Shown: positions 4,933 through 8,440 of the stretch, in pieces
Layout of the letters: the number at the start of each line of letters is the position of its first letter
How positions within the stretch are numbered: the first letter of the stretch is position 1
Source: an uncultured Bacteroidales bacterium
Lineage (GTDB): Bacteria > Bacteroidota > Bacteroidia > Bacteroidales > Paludibacteraceae
Direction of reading: 5' to 3'
DNA length: 8,440 bases
NCBI GenBank assembly: GCA_937910305.1
Contig: CALEPS010000107.1
Coordinates: forward strand, 1-8,440
Notes under the pieces: model-generated
What the model was told of the DNA's origin: nothing
Database searches by the model: none
The model's input: only the letters and a program-made list of their open reading frames with translations
Program-made: the position numbers and the translations under genes

Positions 4933-6510
4933 ATGAAACGCAAATTATTCTTTGCTATGGCGCTGCTTGTCTCCGCAGGTATGTATGCTCAATCGGACAC
5001 GACGCGGATCATGCGCCCTGCAGCCTTGCCGGAGAGGACGGAAGTGAACGAACAGACGTTCGCGACAGAAGACACGCCGGAACTGCAAAAAACGCCGGAC
5101 AGTCTGGTCCGCGTAGAAGTGACCACCATCCATTATTTCACAGACACACTGACTTCCATCATCTCCACGCCGGACAGCGTCGCCAAACAGCGCGAAGAGA
5201 TCATTCGGACGGACTCGGCAGACCGTAGAGGTCATTACTTGCAGGCTTATGTAGGTCTCAGTTACGGTTCATTGGGTTACGGTTTTACAGACGACAAGAG
5301 CCACGTCAACGGTTTTGTCAGCCCGCTTGTTCAAATTCAGTACGCCTATTTCTTCCATCAGAATTTCGGTGTGGGAGTCGGTGCTTGGTTCACCAACAAC
5401 ACCTCCGTGGCTCACTTGGGCGGCACCTATACATGGGAGGACCAGATTGACACGGACACCGAGCAGCATTACAACCATAATTCCCAAGTGACAGCGTGGG
5501 ACGAACGCCAGACGACGCTCAATATAGGCATCCCTGTCTCGCTCCAGTTCCAATACCGCAAGGAGGGCAAGAAAGCCGGTGTCTTCGCCGCTGTGGGCAT
5601 TGCGCCTTCTTTCGCTGTAATGAACCAGTACCGCGTCACGAAAGGCCAGGTGACCCACTCCGGCTACTACCCTGCATGGGACCTGACACTTGACAACATC
5701 CATGAGTTCGGTCCTAAGGACTACACTCAAGAGGAGTCTGCTAAAGGCAAGATATCCGTCAATCCGCAAGCCACTATCTTTGCCGACCTCGGCGCCATCA
5801 TCGCGCTCACGCGGCAGATAGACCTCTTCGTCGGCGGCTACTTCCAATGCGGAGCAAACGATGTCAACACCTCCGAGAAACACCCGCTTGGATGGAAAGA
5901 CAACACGTTCACATTTATGGAGGAATACACCGGTGCCTACGCGCTCAATACCACCAAGGCTTCGCACCCCTACGAAGTAGGTCTCAAAGTAGGTATCCAC
6001 TGGCGGCATATCAAGCCGGACAAACATGAGACGGTGGATTATTTCGATTATTTCACACGCAGGGACACTACGGTCAGTCTGCTGGCTCGCCGCGATACGA
6101 ATAATACGGAACGCATAGACACGCTCACCCGCGCACATATCGCCAAAGCAGCCGAAGAAGTGGAGAAATTCAACAAGATCTACTTTGAGTACGACAGTTA
6201 CAAACTCTCCGAGGCCTCGCAAAAATACCTCTCTTCCATCGTTGGAGTGCTGAATAAAGTGCCTGATGCCAAAATCGCCATTGACGGGCACGCTTCGGAG
6301 GAAGGGCAACGGCTTCATAATGAGCGACTGGCATACAACCGTGCTAAAGCTGTGGCGAAATTCCTGATCGGCCAAGGAATAGATAAAAAACGCGTGATCG
6401 TAATAGGCCATGGTTCATTGATTCCGAACGAAGAGAACGTCAACCATGAACTGCCGCTTGACCGCCGCGCGGAGGTGAAAGTAGTACAGAAACAAAGTGA
6501 GATTCAATAA
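4933..6510 (+). CDS. OmpA-family outer-membrane protein with N-terminal beta-barrel
   Basis: 525 aa. Residues 1-19 are a signal peptide (KRK, hydrophobic stretch, AGMYA then Q20). Residues ~20-95 are a polar, Thr/Asp/Glu-rich linker. Residues ~97-370 alternate aromatic/polar strands (YLQAYVGLSYGSLGYGF, IQYAYFFHQNFGVGVGAWF, VGLKVGIHWRHI), consistent with an outer-membrane barrel. The C-terminal OmpA domain starts near 412 (KIYFEYDSYKL), with IAIDGHASEEG (448-458), the peptidoglycan-binding helix NERLAYNRAKAV (463-474, R470), and DRRAEV near the end. The aspartate of E. coli OmpA is replaced by Ser in GHAS, a variant form of this motif. Likely role: tethering the outer membrane to peptidoglycan. 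The next gene follows after 12 nt. Confidence 0.9.
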   Translation: MKRKLFFAMALLVSAGMYAQSDTTRIMRPAALPERTEVNEQTFATEDTPELQKTPDSLVRVEVTTIHYFTDTLTSIISTPDSVAKQREEIIRTDSADRRGHYLQAYVGLSYGSLGYGFTDDKSHVNGFVSPLVQIQYAYFFHQNFGVGVGAWFTNNTSVAHLGGTYTWEDQIDTDTEQHYNHNSQVTAWDERQTTLNIGIPVSLQFQYRKEGKKAGVFAAVGIAPSFAVMNQYRVTKGQVTHSGYYPAWDLTLDNIHEFGPKDYTQEESAKGKISVNPQATIFADLGAIIALTRQIDLFVGGYFQCGANDVNTSEKHPLGWKDNTFTFMEEYTGAYALNTTKASHPYEVGLKVGIHWRHIKPDKHETVDYFDYFTRRDTTVSLLARRDTNNTERIDTLTRAHIAKAAEEVEKFNKIYFEYDSYKLSEASQKYLSSIVGVLNKVPDAKIAIDGHASEEGQRLHNERLAYNRAKAVAKFLIGQGIDKKRVIVIGHGSLIPNEENVNHELPLDRRAEVKVVQKQSEIQ

Positions 6511-6522
6511 GGAGGAGCAACG

Positions 6523-7236
6523 ATGAAAACACGATATATTGTTTTAGGCATTCTGCTGAGTGCGGCTTTGAGCCTCAGCGCACGTATATACACTACGGGT
6601 GAGGATATTTATGTGAATGTCAAGCAAAGCGATGCGGTGGGCGATTGGTCAAAAGACGGGGCAAAGATCTTCTTCTATCTCTGGCAATCCACCAGTACAA
6701 CTACCAATCTGTGGCTTGAAGCGTCCCATGTGCCGGGCGGAAACGAGAGTATTGTCAAGGCTTACAAGGTCACTATCCCGTCCACCGCTGCCGGCTGGTA
6801 CGACCGCGTTATCATCGTCCGCGGTACAGCCGCCGGATGGAGCGCTAAATGGAATCAGACGTCCGATATAGATATACCCGACAACAGCGATTGCAACTGC
6901 AATATGCTGAATATCTTCGATCCCTCCGAGAGCAACAAATGGAGTATTTATTCTCCTTCAGCCGAAGGAATCGGAACCGTAGCGGCGGGAGAGACAGCCG
7001 ATGAGATTCATGTATGCGCAGCGGCGGCAGGCGACCCTATTTCGCTTCGTCCGAAACTGAACAGCACCCAAACGGGATACCTGTACGACGACGTGATCGC
7101 CCATGCATGGTATTACTCTATGGACGGTATCAGTTGGAGTGCCGCGAGCGCATTCGCAGGAACAGCGCGGGACGAGGAGCTTGCGGTCTTGTGGATTTTC
7201 ATAGCGTGGGCCGTGGCGATGGCCTACGTCGGTTGA
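6523..7236 (+). CDS. Secreted protein with CBM26-like N-terminal region; C-terminus probably foreign
   Basis: The 237-codon frame starts at ATG behind a strong AAGGAGG site, 12 nt after the ompA-like gene. Residues 1-20 are a signal peptide (MKTRYIVLGILLSAALSLSA). Residues ~22-120 (IYTTGEDIYVNVKQSDAVGDWSKDGAKIFFYLW ... YKVTIPSTAAGWYDRVIIVRG ... WSAKWNQTSDIDIP) look like a beta-sandwich resembling starch-binding CBM26-type modules; I infer this from pattern only. Residues ~145-210 look like another extracellular segment (EIHVCAAAAGDPISLRPKLN ... HAWYYSMDGISWSAAS). The last ~20 residues (EELAVLWIFIAWAVAMAYVG) abruptly become a hydrophobic helix, out of character for a secreted beta protein, and the frame then stops. 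I read this as a truncated gene fused to other DNA between ~7150 and 7236. The natural protein was probably larger. Confidence 0.6.
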   Translation: MKTRYIVLGILLSAALSLSARIYTTGEDIYVNVKQSDAVGDWSKDGAKIFFYLWQSTSTTTNLWLEASHVPGGNESIVKAYKVTIPSTAAGWYDRVIIVRGTAAGWSAKWNQTSDIDIPDNSDCNCNMLNIFDPSESNKWSIYSPSAEGIGTVAAGETADEIHVCAAAAGDPISLRPKLNSTQTGYLYDDVIAHAWYYSMDGISWSAASAFAGTARDEELAVLWIFIAWAVAMAYVG

Positions 7237-7245
7237 GGAGATAGG
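7150..7245. other. Probable junction between two unrelated DNA segments
   Basis: Left of here the DNA reads as Bacteroidales chromosome: matching promoters, secreted beta-rich protein. Right of here, codon choice (GAG, CTT, AGG), GAGGAG-type ribosome binding sites and gene content change together. The codons from ~7171 (GAC GAG GAG CTT GCG GTC) already resemble the right-hand genes, so the exact breakpoint is uncertain. It could be an assembly chimera or an integration boundary. No direct repeat or integrase that would settle it is visible. Confidence 0.5.
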
Positions 7246-7276
7246 ATGCACAACACCATCCACCATCAGTATTAAC

Positions 7277-7340
7277 TCCTGGTCGCCGAAGGCGGCGGAC
7301 GCTCTGCAATGCGTAGCGGGTTCAACTCCCGCACCAGGAC
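7277..7340 (+). tRNA. Degenerate tRNA-Cys(GCA)-like element
   Basis: A 7-bp perfect acceptor stem, TCCTGGT (7277-7283) with ACCAGGA (7333-7339), encloses a perfect T-arm GCGGG-TTCAACT-CCCGC (7316-7332) with a canonical T-loop. The rest is shrunken. The D-arm is GCCG-AAGG-CGGC with only a 4-nt loop and no GG pair. The anticodon arm is ACGC/GCGT, a 4-bp stem with an 8-nt loop TCTGCAAT that contains GCA. The variable region is a single base. Total length is ~64 nt, against ~72 or more for a normal tRNA. CCA is not encoded. It could be a reduced phage or plasmid tRNA, a decayed gene or an attachment-site remnant. Confidence 0.5.
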
Positions 7341-7374
7341 ATAAAGGAAACGCGCGAATCCGAGGAGTTGAAAA

Positions 7375-7707
7375 ATGGAACTGACACACGAGGAAATGGA
7401 ATCCCTCAAGGTGGAAAGGGAATCGAGAATCGAGAAGGCGAGGAAAAACGAGAAGTCCATGCGCTTCCGCCACGCCTTTTTCCCGAAAGATTCTTCCTTT
7501 TGGGGAAGGTACGAGACTGAGCTTGGAATCCTGAAGAGGACACTCGGAAAGGCTAGGGCTTCGCTCGCGAAGGACGACAGAATCGGCTTCAAGAAAGCGT
7601 TGAAGGCAGTCCGCGAGATAGTCGACTATTTCGACGAAAGGCGGAGGGAGGACAGCGCGGAACTTGAGGAAAGGCTTATGGAGGAAAGGGAGGTCGCCCA
7701 TGCTTGA
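7375..7707 (+). CDS. Hypothetical charged helical protein
   Basis: 110 aa, not recognised. The start is ATG with GAGGAG eight bases upstream. The N-terminal ~30 residues are almost entirely charged and helix-forming (HEEMESLKVERESRIEKARKNEKSMRF). The middle carries FFPKDSSFWGRYETELGILKRTLGKARASLAKDDRIGFKKALKAVREIVDYFDE, predicted as two helices. The end (RRREDSAELEERLMEEREVAHA) is again a highly charged helix, possibly coiled coil. There is no signal peptide, membrane segment or cysteine. The stop overlaps the next gene by 8 nt, so the two are translated together. Small size, charge and tight packing are typical of phage or mobile-element accessory genes, but no function can be assigned. Confidence 0.7.
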   Translation: MELTHEEMESLKVERESRIEKARKNEKSMRFRHAFFPKDSSFWGRYETELGILKRTLGKARASLAKDDRIGFKKALKAVREIVDYFDERRREDSAELEERLMEEREVAHA

Positions 7708-8077
7708 GGACTATATGACCGAGCAGGAAAGCGTGTACGAGTTTTTCCACAATGCCGAGGAGGCCATGTCGGAACTTGAGGAGGACTACGAGGACTGCCT
7801 CGACGACACGGAGCACAAGGGCTTCTTCGGAGAGGAGTACGGAATCTACTTCGACGCTCTGGACAATCTGAAAGGAGCGTTCGAGACGGAGACCGGGCTT
7901 GAGGCCTTCCATCTCGTGGAGGAGATAATTGAAAGCCTCCTCGACCATGACGAAGATTTCGACAACTTGAAAGGCTTTGATGTTGAGATACAGAGAAGCA
8001 GCAGACAAGCACTCATGAAGGAGCTTGTGAAAAGAGACATCGAGCAGGCAGCCTTCCGAAATGGAAGCACACTTTGA
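7700..8077 (+). CDS. Hypothetical acidic protein
   Basis: 125 aa, not recognised. I chose the ATG at 7700 over the in-frame ATG at 7664 because GGGAGG lies six to seven bases before it and it overlaps the upstream stop by only 8 nt. The protein is strongly acidic and mostly helical: EQESVYEFFHNAEEAMSELEEDYEDCLDDTEHKGFFGEEYGIYFDALDNL, then EAFHLVEEIIESLLDHDEDFDNLKGF, and a more basic tail (RSSRQALMKELVKRDIEQAAFRNGSTL). There is no signal peptide or membrane segment. An acidic protein beside a single-stranded-DNA-binding gene could be a DNA mimic or inhibitor, but that is speculation. About 120 nt separate it from ssb. Confidence 0.7.
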   Translation: MLEDYMTEQESVYEFFHNAEEAMSELEEDYEDCLDDTEHKGFFGEEYGIYFDALDNLKGAFETETGLEAFHLVEEIIESLLDHDEDFDNLKGFDVEIQRSSRQALMKELVKRDIEQAAFRNGSTL

Positions 8078-8197
8078 AATTGTCGTTATGCAATTTGGAT
8101 AAATAACGGTGGGAGCTTCAAACACTCGTCGAAAATGACCTATTCGGGGAGGGACGGTTAGAGGCGAACTTTTTTTGAAAATTAATGGGGAAAATAA

Positions 8198-8440
8198 ATG
8201 ACAGACATCAACAGCGTTTTTTTGATAGGGCGTACTACAAGAGACATAAGCGACACAGACTTTTCATTTACACCGAATGGGACTGCAAGGTTGTTCTTGA
8301 GCATTGCAGTGAATAGGAGTGAGAAAAATGGGTCGGGATATTCCGACAGGGCTTCTTTCTTTGACGTTACAGTATGGGGAAAGACGGCGGAAATTGTAAG
8401 GCAGTACATAACCAAAGGCAAACAGATAGCCGTTCAAGGG
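8198..8440 (+). CDS. ssb: Single-stranded DNA-binding protein, N-terminal part (cut by window end)
   Basis: The first 81 codons of an OB-fold SSB. Recognisable features: MTDINSVFLIGRTTRD at the start (family N-x-V-x-L-x-GR), then PNGTARLFLSIAVNR (the F-S-I-A-V-N-R strand), SFFDVTVWGKTAEIVRQYITKGKQIAVQG (the F-F-D-x-x-x-W/F-G-K/R ... Y-x-x-K-G-x-x-I-x-V-x-G core). SSB coats single-stranded DNA in replication and repair. The combination FFD and YITKGKQIAVQG recalls Treponema-type SSBs from memory, which suggests a spirochaete source or host for the right-hand segment. The start ATG follows a weak GGGG site. The acidic tail, if any, lies outside the window. Confidence 0.88.
   Translation, partial: MTDINSVFLIGRTTRDISDTDFSFTPNGTARLFLSIAVNRSEKNGSGYSDRASFFDVTVWGKTAEIVRQYITKGKQIAVQG

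Noticed and set aside
5269..6411. Long minus-strand open frame of 380 codons opposite the OmpA-like gene
   Set aside because: It is fully antisense to a gene with a clear signal peptide, barrel and OmpA domain; its translation shows no recognisable motif and it begins and ends without its own signals.
7245..7274. Nine-codon ORF (MHNTIHHQY) behind a GAGGAG site
   Set aside because: Too short to support; the upstream purine-rich site may be chance or belong to the right-hand segment's lost gene order.
6958..7701. Minus-strand open frame of 247 codons spanning the junction, tRNA-like element and unknown gene
   Set aside because: It crosses features of both segments and is antisense to genes with good ribosome binding sites; its translation lacks any family pattern.
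8078..8197. Possible promoter or operator before ssb
   Set aside because: I found no convincing -35/-10 pair with acceptable spacing and no clear inverted repeat in this 120-nt gap.

Overview
The first ~7.15 kb reads as chromosomal DNA of a Bacteroidales-type bacterium (phylum Bacteroidota). Evidence: three TTTG-N20-TAnnTTTG promoters of the Bacteroidetes form, mostly A-rich or absent ribosome binding sites, a tRNA without encoded CCA, and an OmpA-family protein with an N-terminal barrel. The last ~1.2 kb looks different: strong GAGGAG-type ribosome binding sites, tightly overlapping small charged-protein genes, a shrunken tRNA-like element, and a single-stranded-DNA-binding protein whose residues recall spirochaete (Treponema-like) versions. 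Either an assembly join or the edge of an integrated element lies at roughly 7150-7245.

Layout. 1-66: two stem-loops beyond the 3' end of ribD. 67-1215 (-): ribD, riboflavin biosynthesis deaminase/reductase. 1242-2165 (+): prmC, release-factor glutamine methyltransferase, divergent from ribD, with each gene's promoter lying inside the other's coding sequence. 2125-2556 (+): recX, overlapping prmC. 2643-3191 and 3228-4091 (+): rfbC and rfbD, the last two steps of dTDP-L-rhamnose synthesis, with their own promoter. 4098-4823 (+): DUF2461/TIGR02453 protein. 4840-4911 (+): tRNA-Arg(CCU). 4933-6510 (+): OmpA-family outer-membrane protein. 6523-7236 (+): secreted protein with a CBM26-like N-terminal region, whose last ~20 codons look foreign. 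7277-7340: degenerate tRNA-Cys-like element. 7375-7707 and 7700-8077 (+): two unknown, translationally coupled charged proteins. 8198-8440 (+): ssb, cut by the window end.

The most unusual feature is a set of short tandem arrays with a 7-8 nt period between positions ~570 and 3227. Each array has its own core word (GAATTTT, TGTACGA, GAAAATGN, CCCGTNA, AAATCGT, AATCTTC), often with one drifting position per unit. Two lie in gene leaders (rfbC, rfbD) and at least four lie inside ribD and prmC without breaking the reading frame, placing odd peptide inserts in loops of otherwise conserved enzymes. The four genes downstream of rfbD's leader show none.

Functionally the left part is housekeeping (riboflavin, translation termination, recombination control, surface sugar, envelope). 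rfbC-rfbD form an operon; rfbA and rfbB are not in the window. The right part resembles the accessory content of a phage, plasmid or integrative element, but too little is present to name it.
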